A stretch of DNA of 64,000 nt. Source: Sanderia malayensis. Lineage: Eukaryota; Cnidaria; Scyphozoa; Semaeostomeae; Pelagiidae. Both the position numbers and the translations under genes were made by a program. Below are positions 11,230 to 23,372 of the stretch, piece after piece. The notes beneath the pieces are model-generated. The model was not told where the DNA came from, made no database searches, and saw nothing but the letters and a program-made list of their open reading frames with translations. The DNA lies in assembly GCA_013076295.1 (NCBI GenBank), contig RQOL01000718.1, positions 5,579,623 to 5,643,622 on the forward strand. Reading direction: 5' to 3'. Within the stretch, counting starts at the first letter, position 1. Each line of letters begins with the position of its first letter.

Positions 11230-12986
11230 TTAATGCATTGTTGGAACATTTCGTTTCCAGTTGGCTATTTTATAGATGAGTGTGTCAACTCTCAAAGCAC
11301 GCCCGGCTTCATCATCCATCATTTCACCACCTTCAACATCACCATCGTCGAAATCACTTGGCATGTCTTCATCATCATTGTTGTCAACATCTGAATCATC
11401 ATCACTAGCATCATCTTTTGCTTCTTGGAACGCTGTATCAAACACTGATGCGTTTATTTTTTCACTGAGCTGCTTCAACTTCTCTGAAAGCATTTCCTTG
11501 CACAAAAAGCAAGTGCTTAAGGATGGCAGAAGACAGGGTGTGTGGAAGGAATGGCCACAATTGAAGACGCGCCATGTGGGATACATACTGTTGCAGTCAG
11601 TTTTGTCACATTTCCTGTTTGGAGGTAAAAATATAGATACATCAATCATGTGCAAAGTGTGGATTTTACCTTTACCTGATGATGTCATGATGTTGGTTAA
11701 CCATGTATCAAAAATCCGGAAGTTTAGGTAAGAAGAGTAATTTGTTTATCACTATACCTTTGGGGATTTGGAGCATTACTTGGAGACAAGTAGCCAAGAG
11801 GCAGTAAATCGTCACTCACAATTTTTTGTCCAAAAAGGTTCGGCAGTCTCCATCTTGTCTTTATATATTTTTTTGATTCATTTGTTTCTTTTCTTTTTTT
11901 TTTTTTTGTTTTTGTCTACTTTCTTTGTTTACCATTGTAGCTTGTCCTGCATTTTGAATAAAGTTTGCAAACTTTTCGGTGATGTATTCTGCTGCCTTTA
12001 CTTTTATGCTGTCAATGTTCTTTCGGCTAAATGCAAATTCTTGCTGGTACGTATGTGGACTTAAATTCATGCAGCTCATGCTTCCTCAAATCAATTTCTT
12101 TTCCTTTGAGGGCTATCCTGCATGCTTGATCTGTACTTGTTGTTTTCGCTCTCAGGAGAGAATGGAAATTTTTGACAGGGTACTCATCAAAAGCAGAAAG
12201 AGAAGAACTGATAGAGTTCATGATGGGATGACCAACCTGTTTCCAGTACTCAACATTGGAAAGGGCTATCAAAGGAGCTTTATCATAATGTCTTCCTCTG
12301 AACATGAAAAACATTAGCCAACAACGAAACAAAGAGTGATAATATTCATCTGCCATGTTGCTTCTCAAGACAACAGAATAAACACAAAGAGTTACAGGAA
12401 TGTAGTTATCCAAGAGATCCAAGAATGTAAGATATTCCACATCCTTACAATTGGAAAAAGCAGCTAAAATGTCATCCCGAACCAATGACCAACCACCATA
12501 TGAAACCTCCAGCAAGTAAGAAATTCGCCATGGCTTTGGTTTTCTTGCCAATGGCTTCTTGGCGTCAAAAAGAAATGCATACAGCTCTCCAAACAAGACA
12601 TGAAATTTCATGAGGACCATTTCCCTTGAATTCAAAGAGATATGTAATGGTCCTATGAATGGCACAATGTTGGTACATTGCATTGAAATGGGATCTGCAT
12701 TGTTGTAAACAATCTGACGAACAAAGAACTGAGCAGGCCAATCACCAACCAAGGGAACAACAAATTTTTTCAAATAATTAGACAACCCATTCTCAAGCAG
12801 TATGGACAAAGCTGATCTGAAATTTTCATAGGGCTTCAATGGCATTTCTATCGAATCAACCAGCTTGCAGTTGTCCATAGATCTCAATTGCTTCATCTCC
12901 TGCTGTTGATAATCGTGAATCATCAATCTGTGTTTCTCAGATTCAGGATCAAAGAATTTTGCTCTCATCCAGTCCTCATAAAGCAA
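11230..12986 (-). CDS. Unrecognised protein with C-terminal RING-like finger (3' exons)
   Basis: 3' part of a minus-strand gene. The long exon (12986 to about 12030) encodes a conserved-looking region with VGDWPAQFFVRQIVYN, VPFIGPLHISLNSRE, RKPKPWRISYLLEVSYGGWS and a Trp/Phe-rich segment. This spacing of GDWP and GPLH.SLN.RE resembles lineage-expanded, possibly transposon-derived proteins, but I cannot name the family. Near 12030-12080 the frame shifts to one coding REFAFSRKN-like sequence through about 11900. Another exon lies at about 11810-11750 (donor GTATAG). The last exon (11688-11230) has Cys and His residues spaced like a RING finger (CDKTDCN, CGHSFHTPC, CFLCKEML), then an acidic tail, stopping at 11230. 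The RING suggests ubiquitin-ligase activity; that is inference. Confidence 0.55.
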
Positions 12987-13889
12987 GTTCTTTACGTAAT
13001 TACATTAGAGTATTCTATTCATTATTGGGCAAGTATTTAAGACTCCTCCTGTCTTCGTGCTCCCATGAGGGTGTGTCCGTGTGGTATGGGACGTAAATCT
13101 GATTGTATTACCAGCAATACTCCCTTTCAATGTTCGTTTGTTGTTGAAAACAAAAATATGAAGTACCACAGTATATCCTTAGAAATCCACCTGAATCCTT
13201 CATAAGTGTTGGTGGAGGGCAATCATTTCAGAAAATAACTACAACATACGACAAAAATCACATATTTGTAAAATTATGAACAAATCTATAAGCCTGAGCT
13301 TGCATGGCTGTTATTCATCCCCACTACCCCTAATTCAATGTTGCTCTCTTAACCAAACGCTTGTACAGAAATTTAAAAAAAATCGTCGTGGAAAATCTGT
13401 CGTGAAAGACTTTGTGGAGAACTTTCTCTGCAGACAACATTGTTTACGGGAGGAGGGGAAAGGAAGATAAGTGCAAAATGTCGCAAATATTTCCCATTGT
13501 ACATCATTATTAACAATAAAGAAAAATATCATTACCATCCAGTTAAATTAAAAGGATCCACAAAACAATAATTAACGTAATAAATGACAGCGAAATATAC
13601 ATATTAAATATAAGATCATTCAAATTAAAGGTCATGGTTCTCTAGGAGTATCTTTCTTGAATACAAAAAGGAACATGTCTCTTCTTTATGCAACAAAAAT
13701 GCCAGTATCTATGGAGAATAAGAAACTTTCTAATTACTTGTTGGAATTGTAATGTCAAACGAAATTGAAAAACACATTTAAGACATTGCTTAATAATGAC
13801 AAAAGTAACAACAAAATCTCCATTTGCTTTTATCAACACTTTCTGCCCAAGTGACTTTTAGTCGTTTTTATGACTAAAAGCCTACGTGG

Positions 13890-13948
13890 CATTGTTTGTT
13901 ATGGTATTATGTTGTATATTATGTTGTATAATACCATAGCAAACAATG
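13890..13948. repeat. Near-perfect hairpin
   Basis: Arms of 21 bases (13890-13910 and 13928-13948, starting CATTGTTTG) pair with one mismatch around a 17-base loop. The position between two minus-strand genes fits either a transcript-end structure or a small MITE relic. The rest of 12990-14187 has no gene that I can support. Confidence 0.7.
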
Positions 13949-14187
13949 AGTTCAAAGATTTTGATCACTCAGCTGTCACAAAAATACCGTTTATTTTAGT
14001 AGCACGGGCACTTCAATAGAAATTAGTCTTGCGGCAAATTTGTGTAAATTAGCATTGGCTATAAATTTTCAAAGCATGTGAATGCTTTCTACGTAGAATG
14101 TTGGTTGATCAGATCGAATACAGAAATTTCAAAGCATTGGGAAAAAGAAAAGAATTCTTTCTATTAAAATTAGGTAAAATAAAGCAA

Positions 14188-17100
14188 CTACTCAAAGTCA
14201 TCGTCCTCATCTTGTGCAAAACAAAAGCGAATACCTCTGGAGCCAGACAAAATCTGCACATTTTGCTTCTCTTTTCCAACCCATACTTTAAAACACACGG
14301 CAAAGAATAAGCAAGGCGTTTTACGTTTTCCAATACTACCACTCCCTATAATTATGGAAAATACAAGTGCTGCTGATACTCTTAAACATTTCATATTGTT
14401 ATCATGTTGAATATTTGCTGTCATGTTTACCTTAAATGCAGCAATCTGTAAAGGAGGTCGATTTATGGTTGAAATAACGTGCATAGTTTACAACGTAGCG
14501 ACTTAAAACTCACCACACTCTCATCTTCCAGTAGCCAAAAAAAGTTCATCATATCTGACGACAGATAACAGGCCTTGTCAAAGTCCACGATACGCTTTCT
14601 TTTGGATCCAATTCTTTCACTCCAAATCTGTGTTACAAACTTCTAAAACAAAGAAAGACGTTATACTTCAATATTAATTGAAGTATATGAAAGTAATCTT
14701 CTTTTATGAGTAAAAAAAACTATTATGCCATAGTTTCCAAAACATCGAAATGATTTCAGCGTGAAAACGTCTACTGCCACGTAATAAAAACATGCACGTG
14801 TAGGCAGACTTTTTCCACAAATATTACCTTTATCTCTCTACTCCAACGTCGAAACATGTAGTTAATGTCATCAATGTTTTTAAACTTATCTGAACTAAAA
14901 AAAACAGGCATTTCAAAACAGAATTATGATACAGGGTCAGTTTTCAAGTAAACTGATTTAAATTGGCCCAATTTGGTGGTAAACGAACCTTCCCGGATAA
15001 AATTAATAGAAAATTTACAACATCCTATCCTTACTTTTTCAGCTCTTCAAAACTTGTTTTGCATCCGCAACTCCAGCCACTTAACTCACTGCCAAGCGCT
15101 TCTTTCACACAAATTTCATGAAAATGCTTTTCACAATCGCAACATTTTGTACCGGGCGAGTCAACATTTTTAACCAAATTATACCCACCAGCAAGACAAA
15201 CACAACAGCTCTCTCCTGCACTACATTGCTTCCCCCACATGCACAAACGTTCCTTACTTTCTCTACCCTGATTCAAATTGATGCAATCTGCAACAAAGTC
15301 CAACAATATGAAACGAACATCTTCTTCCAGCAATATCTTCACTAAGCTTTCATCAATACCTATAAAAACATGCATTATATTTCATTCAGCCTGAGCTCTT
15401 CTTTAATTGAGATCAATAATCACAAATAATATAGTAATGATTGCACAATAAAAGTATTTAATAGTTGGTAATATACATATTCATATTATACTTAACACAT
15501 ACATTACACATACTGTCTAATATTACTATTCTGCGGAGGTCACGTGATGACGCACTTTCTTGCCAAAAACAATAGATTCGACCCAAAACAATAGGTCGAA
15601 CGCCAAGAAACAATGGGCCGAAACGACGAACCGTGTAATCACAAAGGCTTTTTTGTATGTGGGTAAATGGCAATGAAATTCACACTGAATGCTTAGTTTC
15701 ATAATTTAACCAGGGTAATGGATTTTGTTTTTCGATTTTCTCCCAAATTATTGAATTATTCCATTAATTATTCTGCTAATTGTGCTATCACGAAAAAACT
15801 AGGGTTTACGCTGGCGAAACTTCCAAACTCGCGTCGTGAACTCCATTTTCGAACAGAGTATTCGCTGTTCATCTGACCCGTTTCGCCTTTTGCTGTAATT
15901 TGATTGGCTCTTTCGCGACTTCACGTGAACAGTCACGCGTATTTCGTTATCATGCAAATTTGCCCTCGGCTTGAACAGCAGGTACTTTTGGAGAAGACGC
16001 GTGTTTTTGTTTTCATCACAAAGGATAACTCGGCGCCTTTCAAAGTGTTTTGCGACCTGAATTATCTTTGTAAAGACTTGCTAATTGTTTGAGAGACCTC
16101 TGGAAAATTACAGGAAACAATTGAGAACACAGGTGATAGCTTTGTTTTGTTTTTTGGGTGAGATAGTTGTAGTTTAGATAGTACACGACCGCCATTGTTG
16201 CTTCGGCATGCTTGCGATGCTTAGGCCTAATGTAAGCAAGCCCAAAGTTTTAATAATCAAATTATGATAAGGGGTTATCAGGCGAGCGCAGCGAGCCAAA
16301 CTGTTGTAAGAGAAGTAGGCAGAGGCACGAGCGTAGGCGAATGCAGCGCACGAAGTGCGCCCTATCAATCAATGTTTCTTGATAATAGATAGACAGGCAA
16401 GCGCAGCGAGCTAACCCATTGTACGTGGGGTTGAAAGAGGCATGAGCGAAGCGAATGCAGCGCACGAAGTGCGCCCTATTAATCAATGTTTCTTGATAAT
16501 AGACAGACAGGCGAGCGCAGCGAGCTTACCCATTGTACGTGGGGTTGAAAGGGGCATGAGCGTAAGCGAATGCAGCGCACGAAGTGCGCCCCATCAGTCA
16601 ATGTTTCTTGATAATAGATAGACAGGCGAGCGCAGCGAGCTAAACCATTGTACGTGGGGTTGAAAGAGGCATGAGCGAAGCGAACGCAGCGCACGAAGTG
16701 CGCCCTATTAGTCAGTGTTTCTTGATAATACATAGATAGGCGAGCGCAACGAGCTAACCCATTGTACGTGGGGTTGAAAGAGGCATGAGCGAAGCGAATG
16801 CAGCCCACGAAGTGCGCCCTATCAGTCAATGTTTCTTGATAATAGATAGACAGGCGAGCGCAGCGAGCTATCCCATTGTACGTGGGGTTGAAAGAGGCAT
16901 GAGCGAAGCGAATGCAGCACACGAAGTGCGCCCTATCAGTCAATGTTTCTTGATAATAGATAGACAGGCGAGCACAGCGAGCTAACCCATTGTACGTGGG
17001 GTTGAAAGGGGCATGAGCGTAAGCGAATGCAGCGCACGAAGTGCGCCCCATCAGTCAATGTTTCTTGATAATAGATAGATAGGCGAGCGTAGCGAGCTAA

Positions 17101-17990
17101 CCCATTGTACGTGGGGTTGAAAGAGGCATGAGCGAAGCGAATGCAGCGCACAAAGTGCGCCCTATCAGTCAACGTTTCTTGATAATAGATAGACAGGCGA
17201 GCACAGCGAGCTAACCCATTGTACGTCGGGTTGAAAGAGGCATGAGCAAAGCGAATGCAGCGCACGAAGTGCGCCAACCAGATGAAGCTTCTTTTACTTG
17301 ACGGGCTGGGGCGAAGGAGCGAAGCGAGTGATGACCCCTAGTATATACTATTCCGATAGAATAGCAATCAACCATTTTTAATTGGGTTAGAAAAATTATA
17401 ACTCATGTTTAAAGGATTACCTAATATTTACGCCTTAATCAAGAACAATATTCAAAGCTCACCTTTCACCCTTGTCTCTGTTTGCTGTCCCAGTTCATCT
17501 TGTGTATTTTTTGACATTTGAACAGCTTTCCGTTTCATACCATCGGTAACAACATCAAAAAATTTCTTCATTATCATCTCATCATTCCCAAATGCACTAA
17601 ACTCCTTTGGACCTGAAAAACAAAAGCTTTGCTTAACCATATAGAACCTGACTTCTCATAAAAATATTTCAATGTAGCTAGAAGAAACAAATACCTGAAT
17701 ACTTCACACAAATCTGTCCTTCTTTCAACTTCAATAATGTCAGTGCTATACTTGGCGTATTTCTTTTTTCATACCATTTTGTGAGCTGAAAAAGATGTAT
17801 TATGTCAAGTAATAGCGTATTCCTCCTAAAAGTGTTTCTATTCTGAAACAGAGAAGATCTTTTCCATCATGAGAATGCTCACCATATTATTCAACGACTT
17901 CACTTTTGACTTATCAAGTTGATTACAAACTTTTTTGCGTGTTTCAAACAGACCATTCCTTCTTTTTCGCTAAAATTAAATTCCACAGTG
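14188..17990 (-). CDS. Multi-exon gene with PHD/RING-like cysteine cluster (3' part)
   Basis: A series of minus-strand exons with clean GT..AG borders and no stops: about 17990-17885, 17788-17697, 17614-17463, 15362-15036, 14893-14829, 14643-14522 and 14453-14439, with a terminal exon to 14188. The 15362-15036 exon carries a Cys/His cluster (CCVCLAGG, CCDCEKHFHEIC, WSCGCKTS) that looks like a PHD or variant RING finger. The final residues FCFAQDEDDDFE give an acidic tail; the acceptor used for this last exon is uncertain (aaag or gaaaagag near 14290). The long intron 17462-15363 is explained by a mini-Helitron insertion (15516-17341). Family unknown; chromatin or ubiquitin function is suggested only by the finger. 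Exon integrity makes this one of the few plausibly functional host genes here. Its 5' end is unresolved and may lie upstream near 19149, 23160 or even 49927. Confidence 0.55.
15516..17341 (+). mobile_element. Non-autonomous Helitron, copy A
   Basis: Starts TCTAATATTACTATTCTGCG and ends GATGACCCCTAG followed by T, matching the Helitron rule of 5' TC and 3' CTRR. The left half is a unique body shared with the copies at 23373, 34698 and 48338 and with the 5'-truncated copy near 20765. The right half is a tandem array. It lies within an intron of the minus-strand finger gene. The preceding base is G and not the usual A, unlike copies C and D. Confidence 0.75.
16268..17279 (+). repeat. Hairpin-forming minisatellite in Helitron copy A
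   Basis: About nine units of roughly 115 bp. Each begins GCGAGCGCAGCGAGC, then CCCATTGTACGTGGGGTTG, GCATGAGCGAAGCGAATGC and GCGCACGAAGTGCGC. The last motif is a perfect 6-bp stem with a GAA loop. Long open frames across the array are artefacts of a unit length compatible with triplets. Shorter arrays of related units (about 89 bp) occur in the other copies. Confidence 0.85.
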
Positions 17991-18733
17991 TCAAGTTCAA
18001 GGCAATATGAAAAACAGCATAGCAACTTTTATCTCACAGTTCTGTTCATTCAGTTTTTAAAAAAATTGTAACCCAAGTATCAAATGTAGCCCTTAACAAA
18101 AACATTGGATTTGTGTGAAATCAATGTTTTGGTGTTCTTCAGACCAAATATTCAAAGATTACAACACATGTCATGTATAAATCCAATAATCAAGATTGAC
18201 TGAAGTATGACATTTATTTAAATTCACACAAAGACAACATGGTGGTAAGCTGAAATGTTACAAATCAAGACAATTGTATCATAAGTGCAATAACAAAAAT
18301 AATAGTACTAACAATAAAACAAGAGTTTTATACAGGAATAAGATATCAGTATGACAACCATACTGTTATTGTTAGGGCTCTGTACTAAAAGAAAAGGAAT
18401 ATACAATGTAAGTGGAGTAAAATTAAGCAAAGCTCATATTTAAATACATTTATATAACAATCAAATTGTATGTCCAAACAAAATTCTGTATTTCATTAAA
18501 CTAAGTCAGCCCCAAGAAGTACATCCTGTTTTGTCATATTTATTATTATCTTAACAAACCATCACCCAAAGCTATATCAATTGCACCCAATCAGATGTCT
18601 TTACACCTTTTAATGTTAACACATACACACATGCTTACATGTAAATATATTTGTCTATATATATCTGATATATCTAGAGTGCTGTCTTCACCAGCATAGA
18701 GCGCTCTATGTACAAAGTAAAGTACAGAGTCTT

Positions 18734-18881
18734 GATAGCAGAATCATAGAAAAGGAAGACAGATTCTCTGTTACTCTGAGGTTCGTGCGAAAGCACTCGC
18801 CAGAGAGACTATAACTGATATACACAAAACTCAGAGTAACAGAGAACAATCGGTCTTTTCCTTTTCTGTGATTCTGCTATC
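18734..18881. repeat. Long imperfect inverted repeat
   Basis: Arms 18734-18780 and 18830-18881 (outer end GATAGCAGAATCA) are near-complements over about 47 bases around a 49-base spacer. They are flanked by AT microsatellite on the right. Probably the end structure of a mobile element, perhaps Penelope-like; the family is not certain. The stretch 18000-18730 to its left holds no gene that I can support. Confidence 0.65.
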
Positions 18882-18990
18882 TTTATATTATATATATATA
18901 GGCAACGTAATGTAGGCAACCAAAGTAAATGAAACAGCCACAATAATTGGTTAGGGTCTGGTTTTTTAAGGTGGGCATGGCAGATTCAAA

Positions 18991-19149
18991 TATTCACGTG
19001 CTTGTATTGCATGGTTCATTTAAGGTTTTCTTTGTCACAACAACTTCAATTTCTTCATTCCCGCTCCCAAACTCAGCTTCTACGCCACTCTCATGTACAG
19101 AAACGTTTGGAGAACCATCGTTTTCATAACTTGCATTCTGCAACTCCAT
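18991..19149 (-). CDS. Possible first coding exon, acidic N-terminus
   Basis: An ATG at 19149 opens 52 codons (MELQNASYENDGSPN...) rich in Glu, Ser and Val, stopping at 18991. Composition is protein-like, and it lies upstream, in the same direction, of the finger gene ending at 14188, so it could be an early exon. No splice donor was firmly identified. Low confidence. Confidence 0.25.
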
Positions 19150-19560
19150 CTTTCTTCAAATTCTAATAAAAGCCAATATACAAAATAATCGCAAAAAATA
19201 AAATCTTGAACTGCAGTGCAGAGGACCTCTCTTTGATCTGCTGCGGCTGCCTGCCATCAAATAACCTGCCAAAAACTCCCGCCCACAGCTTCTGACAGCC
19301 ACGTTTTCAAGATCCAGCCTCTTACTTACTACAATCCTCGCCATAAGGTGTGAGACAGTTAAAAAATTTCACATATGTCCCGAAAAAAACAGACCCCACT
19401 CCCCCTATTCAGTGTTCTGTATGTTTAGAAAGTTTTTTTTTGCACTCCCTGATAAACCTGTCCATCAAGAATAGCAACATTGCTTTGGGGGGAGGGGGAT
19501 GGCTCTGTATTTTCCTGCATGTCTCAAGACCTTTTGCCAATGATTGTCTTTGGTGAAAAT

Positions 19561-20762
19561 TCCTAAATATAAGGCCAGCATGCCCGATTTTATCTACTGT
19601 GGGTAATTTCAACCTGCTAAGCTCGAATATGGTGCTCAAAATGGTGTAACTAATGTCGATTAGCTTTTGTGACGTCATACATTTTGAAAACGAGGCTGCT
19701 TCTCTGTGAGTACATTATTGCGTTCAAAAAGGTCTGTTAGGCATTTGTGTTTATAGATAATATACAATTGAGCTTGAACAAGTCACATCATAACTTTTTT
19801 CTATTCTCGTCTGTGTTCAGATACAAAATTGATGCCACACATATGTTTAAAATTAAAGTACTCCAGCAAATTTCAGCGCTGCGCCAAGCTTGTGGGATAA
19901 AGTAAGAATGCATAATTTCTCCATCTCTTCCCCATCCTGATGTTTCTCTTGACTACACACCCGATGAGCCACAGTCACGCCGGATTCGTTTGAGTAAAAG
20001 CCTCCGCAACAGACTTTCCAAATGATTTCCTGCTGGGAAACTTCGTCAAATCTGCCCTACTGTACGTTATTAGATACCTATTGCGCAAAACCTTGAATTT
20101 CAATCCGAAATCACCGTGATCCATTAAAAAAAACAGTTGCAACGCACACAAATTATTTGGCTGTTCTGAGAAATGCAAGTTTTGTTTGAGAGAACATGCA
20201 CTGATGGAGTGCCAAGGTCATAAACAAACAGACAGTGGAATATCACCCCTGTTGAGCATGACAGTTTAATTTTAGAATCCTAATGTCATTTCAATCAGTG
20301 ACACATACTAAACGTCCATAACGTGGAACCACCCACCATGTTGAATACTTGGAATCCTGGCAACAATGCACGGTTAACGGCATATTGTTATAAATATTAT
20401 CACTAATATTTTAAAATAATTGCCGTTAACCGTGTTAATCGTTAAATTTAGTACTGAATAACTATAGACCATGGTGTTATCCGTCCGTTAATCGTCCGTT
20501 AACCGTGTGTTATTCGTTGGCCAGACTAATTGTTTTGTCTATTTTCCACTTTGGTATTCTGTTCATAGTTTCAATGATTCTATCCTGAAACTCCTGCTTT
20601 GACAATCTCGTATTATTGTGTTGCACAGCATCTTTTTGTAACTGTTTTCGTCACAAAAGCTAATCAACATTAGTTACACCATTTTGAGCACCAGATTCGA
20701 ACTCAGCAGGTTGAAATTGCCCACAGTAGATAAAATCGGGCATGCTTGCCTTATATTTAGGA
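19561..20762. mobile_element. 1.2 kb inverted-repeat element without coding capacity
   Basis: Arms 19561-19673 and 20649-20762 are inverted copies (outer end TCCTAAATATAAGG) with few mismatches over about 113 bp. The interior has no recognisable protein but includes mirrored CCGTTAACCG motifs near 20390-20510. Superfamily unknown. The right arm directly abuts a mini-Helitron terminus. Confidence 0.65.
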
Positions 20763-21815
20763 ACTATCCGGGGGCGCTCGTGAACGCTCGCTTCCCGGAG
20801 GGGGGCAAGTGAAAAAACTTAACATGGTTGGCACACTTCGTGCACTGCATTCGCTGACACTCATGCCCCTTTCAACCCCACGTAAAATGGGTTAGCTCGC
20901 TGCGCTCGCCTGTGGTTGGCGCACTTCGTGCGCTGCATTCGCTCACGCTCATGCCCCTTTCAACCCCACGTAAAATGGGTTAGCTCGCTGCGCTCGCCTG
21001 TGGTTGGCGCACTTCGTGTGCTGCATTCGCTCACGCTCATGCCCCTTTCAACCCCACTTACAATGGGTTAGCACGCTGCGCTCGCCTGTGGTTGGCGCAC
21101 TTCGTGCGCTGCATTCGCTTACGCTCATGCCCCATTCAATCCCACTTACAATGGATTAGCTCGCTGTGCTCGCCTGTCTGTCTGTTATCAAGAAACCATG
21201 ACTGAAAGGGCGCACTTCGTGCGCTGCATTCGCTACCGCTCATGCCTCTGGCTACTCCTCTTACAATAGTTTGGCTCGCTCCGCTCGCCTCATAATCGCG
21301 TATCATAATTTGTTTTTAAAACTTTGAGTTTGTTTACATTAGGCCTAAGCGTCACAGTATGCTGAAGCAACAATGGCGGTCGTACAAAAACTAAAACTAT
21401 CTCACTGAAAAAACAAAACAAAACTATCACCTGTGTTCTCAATTGTCTCCTGCAATTTTCCAGAGGTCTCTCAAACAATTAGCAAGGCTTTACAAAGATA
21501 ATTCAGGTCGTAAAACACTTTGAAAGGCACCCAGTTATCCTTTGTGTTGAAAACAAAAACACGCGTCTTCTCCAAAAGTACCTGCTGTTCAACCCGAGGG
21601 CTAATTTGCATGATAACGAAAAACGCGTGACTTTTCACGTGAAGTCACGAAAGAGCCAATCAAATTGCAGCAAAAGGCGAAACGCGTCACGGGAAGAGCG
21701 AACGCTTTCTTCGAAATTGGAGTTCGTGACGCGAATTTGGAAGTTTCGCCAGCGTAAACCGTCGTTTTTTCGTGATAGCACAATTAGTGGGACAATTAAT
21801 GGAATAACTCAAAAA
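20763..21815 (-). mobile_element. Non-autonomous Helitron, 5'-truncated copy E
   Basis: Reverse-strand copy of the same family. A GC-rich 3' end with a degenerate terminal motif (GATAG in place of CTAG) lies at about 20763. Four to five minisatellite units run from about 20830 to 21290. The shared body reaches about 21815, where similarity to copy A stops before its TC terminus. Confidence 0.65.
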
Positions 21816-21939
21816 TTCTTTTAAAAAAGGCTTCCAAAATGTCTCAAGACCTTTTGTCAATGATTGTAGAATCTTTGCGAAAAAAATGGTTGGTAAAGTG
21901 CTTAAAAAAAGGATGTTTCATAGCTCCGCCTCCGGCTAG

Positions 21940-22798
21940 TTACAGTCAACTCTGCTTAATTCGAACAGCCAGGGGCAGCTTGAAAAGGTTCGAATTAAAA
22001 AAGTTCGAATTATAGAGATTTGTTCTATAAGAGTTGGTTCATGTTGCAACGGAATCAAAAGTCTTAAAAGGAACAAAAAAGTTCAAAACCTTGCTTCTCT
22101 CTCGCTAGCAAAGAAAATAGATGAAATTTGAGACTCGATTGAGAAATGCAAACAGTACCTGCAGTTGAGTTGGCAGTGTTGGGTGTCTTGGGAAAATTGT
22201 GTTTTCTTTTTCTCGGCCAAGAATTCAACAACCGCCAAATCATAACCGACCCAAACTATAACATTGAGATCCCCCAAAAAAGATATCTCATATTAATCCC
22301 CAGCAAGGAAACCTCCTCTGACATCCAACAACGAGACAACAAGCCTCAGCAATTGCGATGAATAATGGAATGGTGGAACGATAAATAACAGGGGACAGCA
22401 ATCTAAAACATATAATAACCTTCTATGAAGAATAAATTCTTCCTCCGATGAACTATATGCCTCTGCTAAATCTTGAAGCACTGCAACATGATAATGATAA
22501 GTCATTACAATTTTAATTTAAAAAAAATATATGGATAGTCAGTAGAAAATATTTAAAAAACATTTGAAAAATATTCTATAGATCATGTTATAAGTGTATA
22601 ACTCTTCACGAGAGCCAATGCAAATGCTTTGCTGCATAAAAATTAGCACCAGTGACATAAATTTCCGTTTACAAAGAAATGAAATAAAACATTCACATAC
22701 GTTGGCTGTACTTTCCATGCCCCTTTTTTGGCGTTTCCCTTTTGGCTCAGGTATTAATGACCTAGGGGCGAACGAGAGAAGCAAGTGATGACCCCTAG
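21940..22798 (+). mobile_element. Helitron-like unit 1 of a head-to-tail pair
   Basis: Begins TTACAGTCAACTC right after a CTAG at 21936-21939 and ends GAAGCAAGTGATGACCCCTAG. Its first 225 bp repeat the start of the next unit. The interior contains candidate minus-strand exon fragments (22488-22425, acceptor TTGCAG; and near 22277-22166). The shared 3' terminus with copy A points to a related Helitron family; the exact 5' boundary is uncertain. Confidence 0.45.
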
Positions 22799-23372
22799 TT
22801 ACAGTGAACTATGCCAAATTCGAACAGCCTGGGGAAGCGTGAAAATGTTCGAATTACGAAAAGTTTGAATTTTAGAGATTTGTTTTATAAGAGTTGGTTC
22901 ATGTTGCGATGGAATCAAAATTCTTAAAAGAAACCAAAAAGTTCAAAAACTTGCTTCTCTCTTGGTACCAAAGAAAATAGATGAAATCTGAGACTCGATT
23001 GAGAAATACAAACAGCACCTGGACTTCTATCAGTTCCTGATTCATCAATATTTCTGGTCTGGGCCACGGAATCATCAGCACCAATCAATGGCCCATGCGC
23101 GTCATCCTCCCCTCTTTCATGCAAGTCATCCTCCCCTCCTTCAGTGACACCACTAACATCAAAAAACTGATTTGTTGTATAATTGTTTTATGTTAATAGT
23201 TCACAGTTGAGCAAACTGCTCATCAAATATTATGGCAGTAGAAACTGTGGGTAAGACCAAGTTATTATTATTATTATTACTATTATTATTGCAAGTGAAG
23301 CGTGCCAACCAGATCAATCTTTTTTTACTTGACAGGCTGGGGAGAATGAGCGAAGCAAGTGATGACCTCTAG
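22799..23372 (+). mobile_element. Helitron-like unit 2 of a head-to-tail pair
   Basis: Same start (TTACAGTGAACTATGCCAAA) and same type of end (GATGACCTCTAG at 23361-23372). The next base begins another Helitron (TCTAATATT). The interior holds a minus-strand exon-like stretch at about 23160-23024 (acidic GGEDDLHERGEDDAHG) with a CAG|GTGCTG donor. Confidence 0.45.

Noticed and set aside
15904..16092. A 62-codon open frame (MALSRLHVNSH...) kept at equal length in Helitron copies A, B (23666-23854) and C (35323-35511).
   Set aside because: Between A and B almost every base change alters an amino acid (about 15 of 16), and copy E has a stop at codon 5. That is the pattern of non-coding DNA, not a conserved protein.
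16479..17277. Long minus-strand frames of 190 and 113 codons with repeated FAHASFNPTYNGLARCARLS.
   Set aside because: They are readings of the minisatellite units and follow its period. No start context or homology.
16268..17279. A regular repeat array with interspersed sequence that superficially resembles CRISPR.
   Set aside because: Units are tandem with no unique spacers, in a eukaryotic Helitron; no cas genes.
20680..20700. A GATTCGAACT motif reminiscent of a tRNA T-arm.
   Set aside because: No acceptor or anticodon stems fit around it; it belongs to the inverted-repeat element arm.
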